Assembly: GCA_008933995.1 (NCBI GenBank)
Contig: WARS01000007.1
Span: forward strand, 9,913,676 to 9,977,675
Origin: Datnioides undecimradiatus
Lineage: Eukaryota > Chordata > Actinopteri > Lobotiformes > Datnioididae
Reading direction: 5' to 3'
DNA: 64,000 bases
In this document: piece after piece, positions 1 to 56,725 of the stretch
How positions within the stretch are numbered: position 1 is the stretch's first letter
Layout of the letters: each line of letters begins with the position of its first letter
Made by a program: the position numbers and the translations under genes
The notes under the pieces: model-generated
Told to the model about the DNA's origin: nothing
Databases searched by the model: none
What the model saw: only the letters and a program-made list of their open reading frames with translations

Positions 1-591
1 GGAAACATGATCACTACCAGCTACAGCAAACAAACATGGATTGGCTCAGAGTTTAGCTGGACAGGGCTGGAAACATGAAAACAGGAGAGGAGTTTTCATC
101 CTGGAAAAGAAAGCTGCAGACAAACCGTCACCTCCAGAGAGACAAGAAGCAGCAGGCAAGAGAGACCGAAGACACTTTGGAGGAAATTGAAACGTTGGCA
201 CACACTCACAATGTTAAATACTCAGAGTGACTCAAAGGCACTATCACACGCAATATAGCTTCAGAGACTGGGCCTGAGCTACAAGCTGGAGACTGTTAAC
301 AGGAGCGCAGGAGAGGAAAGGACAAAATGTTATTCCCCTAAGCCAAGTAGCTAGCGGGCCGGAACAGGGGACAGACAGAGAGACACAAGACAGAGACAGC
401 AAAGAGCAGGACGGTATGTTAATTCAAGAGGAGTTCAAAATATACTGTGAAGAATGAGGTGATAGAGAGAGAGAGGAGAGCGCGAGGAAAGGACAATAGC
501 ACACAATAGATGACAGAAAGAGGAAGGTATAAACAAAGCAGAGGAAGCGAAGGAAAGGTTTTAAGGCAACCCAAGAAAGTGGATCTCCTGC
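1..591 (-). other. slc12a2 intron 21, partial
   Basis: Purine-rich on the plus strand with GA-type low complexity (for example 455-485). I looked for the next coding block (human ESKGPIVPLNVADQ) and did not find it, so the intron continues off-window. Confidence 0.7.
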
Positions 592-46129
<45,538 letters not shown>

Positions 46130-46560
46130 GGCACAAAACACCGATGAACGTGAAACCGTGTAAGGGGAAATTAAAAAAAAAGCCGCGCTACAGCTCGAAA
46201 AAACTAACTGGAGAAAGTGTGAAAGCCCGAGAGGTTCCCCGTGACAAACACACGACTAGCCTCCAATTTGCTGGGAAGAACACGCTGCTCTTGCCCGGTA
46301 AGAAAAGGCGCAAGGCAGACGTGCGGAGAGCGGCAGTAGTGAAGGATAGCTCGTTAGCTGCCTCGGAACATGAGGCTACAGGCTGGAAACTTTCAGCCGC
46401 TCTCCTCCTCCTTCTTCTTCCGCGGCAGTAAAATCCAAATTTCCCCCGCTTACTTTCGCTTACTAAGCACTGGACTTAATCCCATCCACCTCTGGTCTCT
46501 CTGTCACTCAGAGCAGGATGCTGTTTTCGACCTTGCCGCAGCTCCTCCTAGACTCCCAGA
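46130..46560 (-). other. presumed slc12a2 5' untranslated region
   Basis: GC-rich sequence directly upstream of the start codon with no splice acceptor that would require an earlier exon. The exact cap site cannot be read. The estimate rests on a TATA-like GTATAATAG on the minus strand at 46574-46582. Confidence 0.4.
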
Positions 46561-46760
46561 GCTTCCCTCGCTGCTATTATACACACTGCAGTCGGCATCA
46601 CTAAAGGGTGGGCTCCCTCAGAAGGGGACCTCGCGAGATGTCATCGATCGCGTCGTTTTTTTTTAATTTGGTTGGAGTGGGGCTTCTCGCGAGAAGACGT
46701 CACAATACCCTAACAGTGGTTTATCTGCGGGCACACGGTAGAGACAGGACACGCCTACTG
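46561..46760 (-). promoter_or_regulatory. presumed slc12a2 core promoter with TCTCGCGAGA and CRE-like sites
   Basis: Contains TTCTCGCGAGAA, a 12-bp perfect palindrome including the TCTCGCGAGA element (46685-46694), followed directly by GACGTCAC (46696-46703), a CRE-like site. A second near-copy, CTCGCGAGA, sits at 46630-46638, and a weak TATA-like element at 46574-46582. The TCTCGCGAGA motif is a known CpG-island promoter element (BANP/ZBTB33-associated). Position fits slc12a2; activity is inferred. Confidence 0.55.
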
Positions 46761-46975
46761 TATGATACGCCCCTCGATACGGTCAGATTTAAGCACCAAA
46801 GCTAATAGGTTAGGTTTGGGAAAAGCGGGTGGGTGTGTCGTATAGTTAAGTGGGTGTGTCGTGTGGTCTGCGAGGCTGCAGCTGAACCCCACTCTAGCAC
46901 GATGCGTGACGTTACTAGGCTCCTGTGGGAGGAAGAGACGAGGTAGGGGCGGGGGGTGAAACTGCGCCAATACTC

Positions 46976-47012
<37 letters not shown>

Positions 47013-47052
47013 GTGCTGCTGTCTGTCTGTCTGTCTGTACATCTGTCTGTCT
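46976..47052. repeat. (TG)n-(TCTG)n microsatellite
   Basis: A TG tract followed by CTGT tetranucleotide units. The open frames here are repeat artefacts. Confidence 0.9.
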
Positions 47053-49002
47053 GGAAGCTTCCTGTACTCACGTGGGCAGGCTGTACACACTTTAGGTTGT
47101 TTGCTGTACAGTAATTGCACAGTGTGTTTTTCAGTGACTGTATTTATGTGGCTGGGTTAACACCTGGTAGGTGTGTATTGTAGTACAGCGAGTCTTTTCA
47201 GGCCCACACCTGTGCCCAATTAGGCCACAGAGCATATGTCTGAAACTACAGTAGAGTGCTCATAAATATATGTCTCCGAAACTGTAGCGCAAACACTGGT
47301 CACACACTGCACCCAAAGTAACTTTAGTAACTTAAGACTCAACAGGCATTTGTTATTTTACAGTCCAATAATATTTCTTGCTTTGAGGGGCATTTACAGT
47401 ATTTAAAATGTATTTTAAAATGTAGTATTTCTTAATAATATTGTGTTAAGGACAACGTAAAAACAATGTGAAGGTGTGAAAAGGTCACTTGTAGTGATGA
47501 ACCCGCAGACAGTTATCACCTGTACCTGCAGCTCCTCATGACTTTATGGAGCCTTATGTTGAGTTTCAGATCACTGTTAGCTGTCTCGCCCATAACTTGA
47601 CTGTTCAGGTTCAGTCCCATTACTCTCATAGCATTGGTTTCAGCCTCAGCAGGCTGCTGTTTTCAGAGAAAAAAAGCTCTCAAATCCCACTGAGAAATAC
47701 CATCTCAGCAGCAACAAGACACAGTCAGTGACTGGCCTGTGAACAGTTGAGTATTTAGCAGCTAAAGAGCCAGATATTTCCCCCAGGAGTTGAAAAAGAG
47801 CGAATGTTAGACTTGTATTCATGTATCAGGTGGGCAGAAACAGAACTCCAAATGTTTTTTTAATGTTGCCCTGTAACTGCTGGATGTGTAAATAAGTAAC
47901 AGTTTGCTAATAGGTTGATCATATTAATTTCAAATTAATTTCTTTCTTCGACCCTGAGGTGGCCAAAACAAATCAGTTATTCCACGTTCAAGAAAGTTAA
48001 CAGCTAGTTAACTAAAAAAAAGTCAAATTTATGCCAACATATAAATGCCCTGTGATAAGTAAATGTTGTGCATTTAATATTTGTAAATTACAGGAATGAA
48101 ATCACTTCACACAGCTCTCTTGGGAGCAACAAAGACCTATACAACTTTTTTCCCAATCATGCTTCTAAACACCTGTACACACACTTTGATATGTAAAGTC
48201 AGTGAAGTTCCCACTTACTCACAGTGTTGGACTTCATTAAAAGCTCTATTTGCTGAAACCTGTTTTGGCATCTGATGTACAACCTGAAACCAGAGGAGTG
48301 GAGGCCTTTATACAGGATTACACAGTGGCCATAATAGAGTGTAGTTGCTTCGAAACTGCGAGATTATGCAATCTGTGCAATTTAAGCTACTGTATAGCAA
48401 GGCCTGTCAATCACAGTAGAGTCTGAATGTAATACTTAACTTCACCGTAACTTCAGAGAGTGAAGAGCTCAAAAAAATAACAGGAAGCCCTTTAGGGTCA
48501 CTTCAGGGAACCTTTAGGACCAGCGTTGCCCTACATCTTATAGCGCAGTGACATATTGATCACACTGACCTTTTAATGATACCTTGTGAGCCATAACTGC
48601 TCCACTTTGTCCCCACAAACTGAATCACAGTAATCAGGTTTGGCTGCTTTGGTGAAATTAGACAAGGGATAGCTCAGTTTCCTGACTCACATGGAACAAC
48701 TTGGTCCTGTAACAAAGGCCTTTAATACAAATTACAATGTTTTTACAGCTTTTGTACATACAAAGTACCCGAATCCTCTTACACCTGTTGGGCCTCATAC
48801 AGACAACAGGCCCCCAACAAGGTTTACAACCTGAGGTCTGATACAGATCAAAGATTGCAGACCAACCAAATGGCTGCTCTCTTTGTCTAAGACCTGGGAG
48901 CCAGGTCACAAGGGTATGCAGGACACCTCCATCCCTGCTCACTCTGCTGCCCCCCTCCAATTGGACGGAGCCGTTAGCATCCTGGCTGCTCCTTATCTAA
49001 GA

Positions 49003-49026
49003 CCTATGGGCCTATGGGCCTATGGG
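49003..49026. repeat. 8-bp tandem repeat, three copies
   Basis: Three perfect copies of CCTATGGG. It is followed at about 49041-49075 by a duplicated AATATATACAACAGACA unit. Confidence 0.85.
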
Positions 49027-49225
49027 CCAGTGGAAGAGAAATATATACAACAGACAATAAATATATACAACAGACAGACAATAGTGGGTGAAAAATAAAT
49101 ATGTATAAATACCAGTCAAAAAATATATGTGCAAATATCAGTATTTGCATCCCTTTATTGTTATGTACACTGATGAAATCCAGCCTAGCAAGAAATTAAA
49201 TTTTTACACAATTATAGCCTACATT

Positions 49226-49305
49226 CGTTTTGCCTCTCATCCAAGAGGCTTCATCAGTTCATGCTCATCGGACCTGATGAAGCCTCTTGGATGAGAGGCG
49301 AAACG
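49226..49305. repeat. 32-bp-arm hairpin, common fish interspersed repeat
   Basis: The left arm 49226-49257 and right arm 49274-49305 pair at 31 of 32 positions around a 16-nt loop. The arm contains GATGAAGCCTCTTGGATGAG and AGGCGAAACG, a sequence I recognise as recurring widely in fish genomes. I cannot name the element family with certainty. Confidence 0.8.
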
Positions 49306-49980
49306 TCTTCAAAGACATATAACCAAGTCCAGTTGGGTTTGATTCAACTTCCTTGAGAGAAATACTAACCGACATCTTTCAAAGTAAAAGCTCGTGCTTT
49401 TATCAGCAATACAAACGCTTCCATTTTGGAAGCGAAACACTATCACAGTACTAGCCTATATTAACATAGCTTAGCTAACAGAAGCCAGCTTTCTGCTGCT
49501 GAGTCTCTGTCTCCCTCTGTGACTGCTCATGTTGTATTATAATTCAGCATACACCATAGTATTGACCTCACCAGCCCAGTACAAACAAAATAAGTTTCCT
49601 TACCGCAGTCAACCAGATAACACAGATGAGTCGAGTGGAAGAGGGTAACTCCCCATCCGCATGTTTTGTGGCTGTCTACCAATTCAAAAAGCGCGGTTAA
49701 CAAGAAGTGCTTTTCAATTAAAAAGTGACCAATTCCATTAAGTTGGATTTATTCAATTTTCTCTCTGTTTAGAATAACATAAACAGAAGGCGTATATCTG
49801 ATTAACCCAGAATACGTCGGTTTTATTCAAGACATTTTTATTTGAATTTTACTTAAATAATTACCACAAAATCAAGGACACATTAATATTGAATATATTT
49901 TACCAAATTCATCAATTAAAACCTACATGACCACAGAATCATTTATTACAGCTGCTTCCAGTCTGTGTCTAGTCGGTTTC

Positions 49981-50330
49981 CACACGGATCCTGGCTGGTC
50001 ACGACGTAAAAGGGAGTGAACCCCCGTACGGACCCGAACTGCGCGCCAATCTCACCCTCGCTGGACGAGCTGAGATTTCCCTTGTGCTCAAGCCAAGCAC
50101 ATTCTTTTCCCGGATCCTAAGGAGAGTCGCCGCAGACGCCGCCGCCGCCGCCGCTGCCAGCGCTCTCAACAAGTACCTGCAGAAGGAAGAAAGGACCGCC
50201 GCGTCTTTCTTCAACCCAAGTCGACTCGCCGATAATTCCCGCTGACCGCGGAGAATTATTTGACCGCCGTGCAACCGAGCCGGACCCAAAGACGGATCCC
50301 ACACATCTCCCTGCTTCATAGGCATGGCAC
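49981..50330 (+). other. GC-rich island, candidate first exon of an unidentified neighbour gene
   Basis: CpG-rich block in AT-rich surroundings with a short GCC run (50138-50155). On the plus strand it ends GGCATGGCAC|gtaaga. The ATG is at 50324-50326, seven bases before a consensus splice donor, a pattern seen where a first exon carries mostly 5' UTR. I could not identify the gene; only M-A and the first base of codon 3 would be encoded here. A 108-codon minus-strand frame across it is poly-Ala from the GCC run and is not believed. Confidence 0.4.
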
Positions 50331-51008
50331 GTAAGAGGCTTGGTCTGGGCAGAGGTTGTTTTTAAGTGTGTGTTTTTTTAGAATCTTTATTGTATAAGTT
50401 AAGTTAGCGGACCGCGAGTCCTGCATTTGTGATGACGGACTGAGCGTCCCATTATCCTATTATTTGTTTATTTGATTTATTTGATCAGGCGTACCACGGT
50501 CTGACGATCGGAGCCCAAAGAATTTATTTTTATGTGCTGTGTTTTCCCTTCTTTCCCCTTAACCTACACGCACATATACACCGGTTAAATCCCCTTGTCA
50601 GAGACACACGGGCTAAGCTCATAGACGCCACTAGCCGCTGTCTTTTTAAACGTCGCGGTCATTTCCCCTGACCGAAACCCCTGCGTGACGTACTCCCTCT
50701 CCTCCCTTACGTCCGCAACCTCACCCTTCCTCTTTTACACACACACACGCTTGTGCATGATTTAGAGTAGGCGCATGATGGATGTTTATTAATCGAAGTG
50801 TTATCGATTGCTAATTGATATCATTGACTTTAATAAACTCTGTTATGTTTTAAAGAGAAGTTGTCTGCATTGTTTGTACAAGTGTTGTTGTAAAGGCTGG
50901 TTAAAAGAGTCAGTGCTCGGATTCACACCTTCATTGTTCGGCTTATGCATATCAGTATCTCCCAGGTACTGATATCTGTAAACGAATGCATTTGAGACTG
51001 AATTTTCG

Positions 51009-51130
51009 GGTTGGTTATTGGTCCCTGATACCAGGGTGGTGTCCCGTAATTATTAATTCTCATTAATAATAATATTCTTTCAATTAATAATTATCGTTGA
51101 TGATTATGAATTATTGCCAATAACCAAACC
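51009..51130. repeat. AT-rich foldback block with flanking repeats
   Basis: GGTTGGTTATTGG at the left and CCAATAACCAAACC at the right are inverted copies around AT-rich dyads. A 12-mer TGGTGTCCCGTA occurs directly repeated at 51037 and 51153. May be a small MITE-like insertion; ends not certain. Confidence 0.45.
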
Positions 51131-51682
51131 TGGTCCTATAAAGCATAATAAATGGTGTCCCGTAGGAGGCTGTTTAAATATCAACCCGTGTAAAGCACAA
51201 CACACCCCTATCATTATCTTACAGCATACCTCAATTAGTAAAGGTAGAGGGTGAAAGCATGGCTCAGAGCGACTGAAAGACCGTAACAGGACCAACTTTA
51301 AGGCTAATCAAGGTCAGAATTACAGTTTTATTCCAAACTCAGACAGTTTACATTATGTTGAGGTTTGCCTTTATCAAAATAAAGCATGTTACTGGCAGAA
51401 TAACTATATAAGACGTCACCTGTGATCTTTACATTTAAGGCAGCTCTTGTTCTTTAAACACTAGATTATACAACTGGTCACACCCAGTGAATATTTGTGG
51501 CTCACAACTGTTGTGTCAGCGTATTAGTTATGATGTCATATATTCATGGTTATTGCTGACAAAGGACAGAGACGGTGCTTGGTATCAAATGTTTCCATAT
51601 CAGACTGAAAAATGTGGTTACCCACATAAACATCTGACGATATGATTACAGTGTCACAGTGATGACAATTGATGACTAACAC

Positions 51683-51720
51683 ACTGTCTCCTGTGGTTCA
51701 GCAGGTACACAGGAGACAGT
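51683..51720. repeat. perfect 13-bp-arm hairpin
   Basis: ACTGTCTCCTGTG, then a 12-nt loop, then CACAGGAGACAGT. Isolated inverted repeat; function unknown. Confidence 0.8.
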
Positions 51721-53859
51721 TTGACATCAGAATTGCTTTTTTATGCCAATCTAAATATAATGTATTGCAATGTATTTTGTTATTATTTGTATTTGTGTGA
51801 AAGTACTGCCAAAGTATTAAATTAGTTCTCCACAGTTTTAACACACTTACAACAAACTGCTCCCTGCACATGACGTCACAATGGGAGCGAATAATGTTAT
51901 TCAGTGTGTAAATAATTCTTAGCCAGGTTTGTTTGTATGCTGACAAGCAGCATCTTTTCTCTGGCTAAACAGCCATTGTCTCTGTCAAGGGAAGGAGTGG
52001 GGGCTGAAAGTGCTGCCAGCCAATCAGAGCAGGGACCCATGAATAATGGCATTATAGCATTAACAACCCACAAACAGCCTGGTCCATTAGAGGTGGGTGT
52101 GGACATGTGGAAACAGCTTTGGGTGAAACTGAACAACCTTTGACTGAAAGTGTCACAAATGTGTTTCTGACAAACAGAAGTCTGAGTAGTTTGCAGTGAA
52201 TTTCCTGAAACACGTATATATAATAATGGTCAATAAAAGTATATATAATGTTATAACTATAATGTTGCTCATTAGCTTGTTTGTTTCTTGCATACACGTA
52301 GAAGGTGTGAAATAATGGTGGCACAAGAAGAAAGCTCATTTTGGAAGCAACATGTTGGATCCATTATCTAGCTTTTGAGATGTGTTTTCATGGTAAGAAC
52401 ATAAAACTGAGCTCGGTAACATCATGCTGCAAAGCAAACTTTGATGTGTTAACACTGTTGTCTTCTGCTGACTGCTTCAGCTGTGAAACCACTGTATTCA
52501 CAGGGCTCACCAGGCTGTGGTTCTGAATCCGCTCTGCCATTCTACGTCTACTCTATGTTCTCCGCAGTGATCCACTGCAGGCATTAACTCGGCAATTTGA
52601 AGTATTTAGCTGCTTCAGTGGGAGCTCAGGATATTTATATTAAACAAGTTGTTGTTGTCATTTTTTAAATTAGTAGCTCAGGCCCTGATCCCTTTGATTT
52701 TGTTTTTCTTTTAGAAAAAAACTGAGCAACTGAACATTCATTAGAGTCAAATGTTGTGACCTTTCTTTTGTGTTAATGTTTTTATTGATATGCAACACAG
52801 TCACATACTTACACATTCATTCTTTTTTTTATTTATCCATATATGTTCTGTCACTATATTTAGTATTTACATTTGTGATCACTCTGTTAACACACATGCA
52901 TTGTTACACTGCAGTGTATATATAATTTACTCTTATTGTACATAATGAACATGCTGTATTACTTTATTCTCACTATATATACTTTATACTCTCGCTGTAT
53001 GTCACAGTAATACATACTCTACACTCCACATACTATACCATACCACTGTATATAGAACATTTTTATACATTACAATTATGATATATAGTGTAAAATTACA
53101 TCTTTAGGAGAGTAAAATGCAGCAAACATTTCAGTTTCTCATATGGTGCACAAGTATGACAAGGAGCACAGATATAGAGCTCATGCTGCTCCATGACATC
53201 CTCCATCAGGTCTAAGGATTCCAAGCCCGGTCTAGCTGGCTGCCTGTTCTGCAGCAGGGTGTCGTGCTGATAATCACACTGTGACAGGCTCCGCTATATC
53301 TTTTCACAGCAGCGTGGAAGGTCAGACCCCCCAGATAGTTTCTCCTGCTCATTAGCCAACAGGACTGCTAATCCAGTTAATGCTGCTCTCTACAGCAGGA
53401 GATCATTACTGTGACACACACTCAGTCCTTTGCTACTCTCACTGCCTCTACAGTGCATTTCTACCTCAAATAATGACTCTATTCTTGACTTGGACTCTAC
53501 ACTGACCAAAACAATTTTTTTTTTTAGATCTTTCAAAATCTATTTTATTTGGCTTATACAAGGCATACACTATGTAATATCACACGCTCAGATACAAAAA
53601 AAACTTGCTTTCCTGTTACTCAAATGATTTGCAATGTGTTCAGTGGTCTGTTGAGAATGTGACTTGTTATCGTTCCTGATGTTGGTGAACATCATCATAA
53701 TCATCTCTCCAGGTTAAAACACAGAGACTAATTTCTCATTGGGTTGGTTGTTCTTATGAAAATAGACATTTTTTTCTTCTTAAGATAACTTTTTTTTTGT
53801 TTTAGGTAAGCACAACACAAATATAAAGGCAATGTTGTACCATTCAGGGTATGAAACTA

Positions 53860-54060
53860 GTTATATTACTCAACCATCTCCTCCCTAGTGAGTGTAGTAC
53901 CTACAGTAGATAGAAGTCAGTATGGCCCCAGTTTGGAGAAGCAACAGAGGCATCAGTGTAGAAAGCTAAGTGATGTACTGCTCTGAGCAGGGTCAGCAGC
54001 AAAATGTATTTCAGCCTCCTCAAAAAGGTCCACCTCAAAATAAAAAATCAGTTAAGTATA
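53860..54060. repeat. dispersed repeat fragment, copy B
   Basis: Shares the 12-mer ACCTACAGTAGA (53899-53910) and diverged flanking sequence with 23330. A further stretch at 54405-54435 resembles 26385-26410 (both ACATAGTTnTATGTA followed by TTTTTACC), so the repeat may be longer. Confidence 0.4.
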
Positions 54061-56108
54061 CACTATATTTACACTAAGTGTAGTTCTTACTTCACAGTTC
54101 TTGATTGATTTGTTTTTTGTTGCTATGTGACCTCTGTGAAAGAGAACTGACTGCCAACATGGATGTGATGTATCACAGAGACATGGTGGAGTGAGTTTTT
54201 GTTTATCTGTCAGACCATCTTTGTGTCATGTGTGGTGGTATTCCAGCTAGTTAAAGTACTGAGTTATGCAGAGTCTGGAAGCATATAAGCTATATTAAGT
54301 AGTAACTGGATCTTTTTAACGACAGGGTCATGGATACACACTGACTTGCTTAATATTTTATCATAATATATAATATTTTATTCATTTTGGGCAGATTTTG
54401 TTGTTTTCACATAGTTCTATGTAATTTTTACCAGTGAGAGAAAAAAATAACTAAACTAACTAGTTGGTTATAACTGTAATACCTGTGCAGGTACAGCTTC
54501 ATGGTCAATGTATATTATAATGGACACATTGTGTTGCAGGCATTCTGAGGCACATCTGCTGTGCCAAATCTGTAACTTCTGTATTTTTTCACCGCCCCTT
54601 ATATCAATATATTACAAGTCATGCACACTTCAAATTACTGATCCAAATCCTGCGAAAACATGACAGTGAAATATCTCACCTGCCAGCGTCATTTCACCAG
54701 TCCAACACACTCTCACTCTAGCAAGTTACCCTTTAAATGTGTGAACATAAGTCTGTAAACATGTCTGATGATGGGAGTGATTTCTTACAGAGCGACAGTT
54801 GTACAGTTTTTCAGTTTTGGCAGGCCTCAGTGGAGCAGGGAGCTGAGGAAATGCTGGAAGCTCTTTTTGGGCCACGGTAAGTGGCATTTTCAAGTCACAG
54901 CTTGTCTCCTGTTTTTCTCATAATCACCGTGCTTATTCTGGAGCTACACAAAATCAGTCAGATTACCAGTGCTGGGCTCGGACTGGAGAAAAGTGTCCAC
55001 ACTTATTGGAGCTTTCAAGTATTAAGAAGAAGCAGCTTGCTTCATAGCAAGAGATCAGAAGCAGTACAGAAAACAAAAACAGTGTAAATGTTTACAAAAA
55101 CATGTTTTAATGTGGATTTTGAAGAGGGAAGATAACACATTCACATCTATTTATGATAAGTCTTCTAGTGATGTACAGACACAGCTAATGCCATACAAAA
55201 AAGAGTGTTTGGAAATATTGCAAGTTCCAATTTCTTTACAATAATACAAAACAGTTACAGCATAGCAGTCATTGTTAATGAAATTCTTAATTCTCAGGCT
55301 GCCCTCAACAATGCTCAACAATATGTATAAAAACAAAATCCAAATGTAAAAATGCAAATGTAAAATGAGGATCTAAGACATAATGCAGAAGTTTAAATAG
55401 GAATAAAATATAAATAGAGTATAATAATCAATAATAGTATAAAGGTTAAGGGAGATCTAACTGTGTCTTGAAATATCTCTTAAACAGAGTGGTTCTGCAC
55501 TTAATCATGGTGGCTGAGAGAGCTCAATGTGATGCAAAGTATGAAAGCAAACAGATGAAAAACAAGCAAAGGAAGAAATGATCTTAAACGTCATGCCAGC
55601 AACAAAAAAGAAGTACCACAAATAACTGTAACATAAGGAAACACATTCACCAAGTTGAAAGCACATATCCAACACAAAGAAACATTACAACACAATGGAA
55701 ATTTACAGAGGACACTAAAAATGCATGAACAGGCCCAGGTGGCTAACTGCAGCTCAAAAACTACACGTAGCTCCTGTTGCAGTCCTACATTTGCATAGTT
55801 TTGCAAATATGTTCGTGCCTCACACTGCTCAATTCAGGATTCATCTTCCTACTTGCAATTATCTTAAACCAGATTTGACTCATTAATGCCTAAAACATGC
55901 ACTAAGCTGGCTGCTGGCACTGGCTATATGACAAAGGGTGGTATAGGAGCACACAGTAACTGGGGGTAATACATTAAATGGTAAAAAAGGATTTAAACCA
56001 CAAAGGATCTAATGCCCCCATGACATTTGTGGTCAAAACACAGAAAAGGTTTTTGTGCTCCCAGAAAGTTTCCTGTGATCCTGGAAATGTGAATTTGGTT
56101 ACCTGATA

Positions 56109-56171
56109 AAAGAAATATTAAGAGCCCTAAGATGGTCCCCTGAGGCACACCACAACTGATTGGTCTCACCT
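56109..56171 (-). mobile_element. LINE reverse-transcriptase fragment
   Basis: The minus strand encodes ISCGVPQGTILGLLIFLL, the LINE reverse-transcriptase signature (canonical SxGVPQGSILGPLLF). Only this block is recognisable; neighbouring sequence does not continue the domain clearly. An old, truncated non-LTR relic of uncertain clade. Confidence 0.65.
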
Positions 56172-56669
56172 TTGATGTTAAGATACGTAATCCCATGGTT
56201 GGTCTCCAATCAAATAAACAAGTTTCAAATCAGAGGTTTATTACAGAATGGAAATAAATAGGAACACTGTTACATTATATTAAAGGTCCTCCAGGTTTCC
56301 AAGACGCTTCCACACTACGTGAGGTCTTTGCCCCAACATATGGCCGGCTGCATAGTTTTCATGCTGGGCCATGCAAACTTAAACACAACAATAAGGCAAT
56401 AGCAGCTTCTGTGTGGACACATTAAACACCTCTTGAGATATGAAACATCACAGTCTGCAGCTGCACCAGCTGGTTGGTTGGTGTCCACCCACTTCCTCTT
56501 CTGCATCCTTCAAAAACATACCGATTGTACAGCCAACACGTAGATATCACTCACTCTCTCTCTCCATGTTACCTCTCTGTTTCCACTATCTTTATCAATA
56601 AAAGGAAAATCCCTTAAAATAATCTTTAATCTTTCCTTGTGCTTGCTGTGTTACTTTTAATGTCAACAG

Positions 56670-56725
56670 TGCCCACTGCAGTGTCGCAAAGCCTTGGCAA
56701 CTCTTGCCAGGAAGAGAGCGTGAGG
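56670..56725 (+). other. weak candidate coding exon
   Basis: Bounded by tgtcaacag and gttagt (an alternative donor gtgagg lies six bases earlier). If joined to ATGGCAC at 50330 it gives the open frame MALPTAVSQSLGNSCQEESV, then R. No homologue recognised. This is inference from splice-like sequence only. Confidence 0.15.

Larger units (their letters stand above)
46761..49980. other. intergenic spacer upstream of slc12a2
   Basis: Contains a TG/TCTG microsatellite, an 8-bp tandem repeat (49003-49026) and a hairpin repeat (49226-49305). No coding exon recognised on either strand. Confidence 0.7.

Noticed and set aside
46755-47120. Minus-strand frames with long Thr-His runs
   Set aside because: Translation of a TG/CA microsatellite.
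49999-50325. 108-codon minus-strand frame with a poly-alanine run
   Set aside because: The alanines come from a GCC repeat in a CpG-rich block. No homology and no splice signals supporting it.
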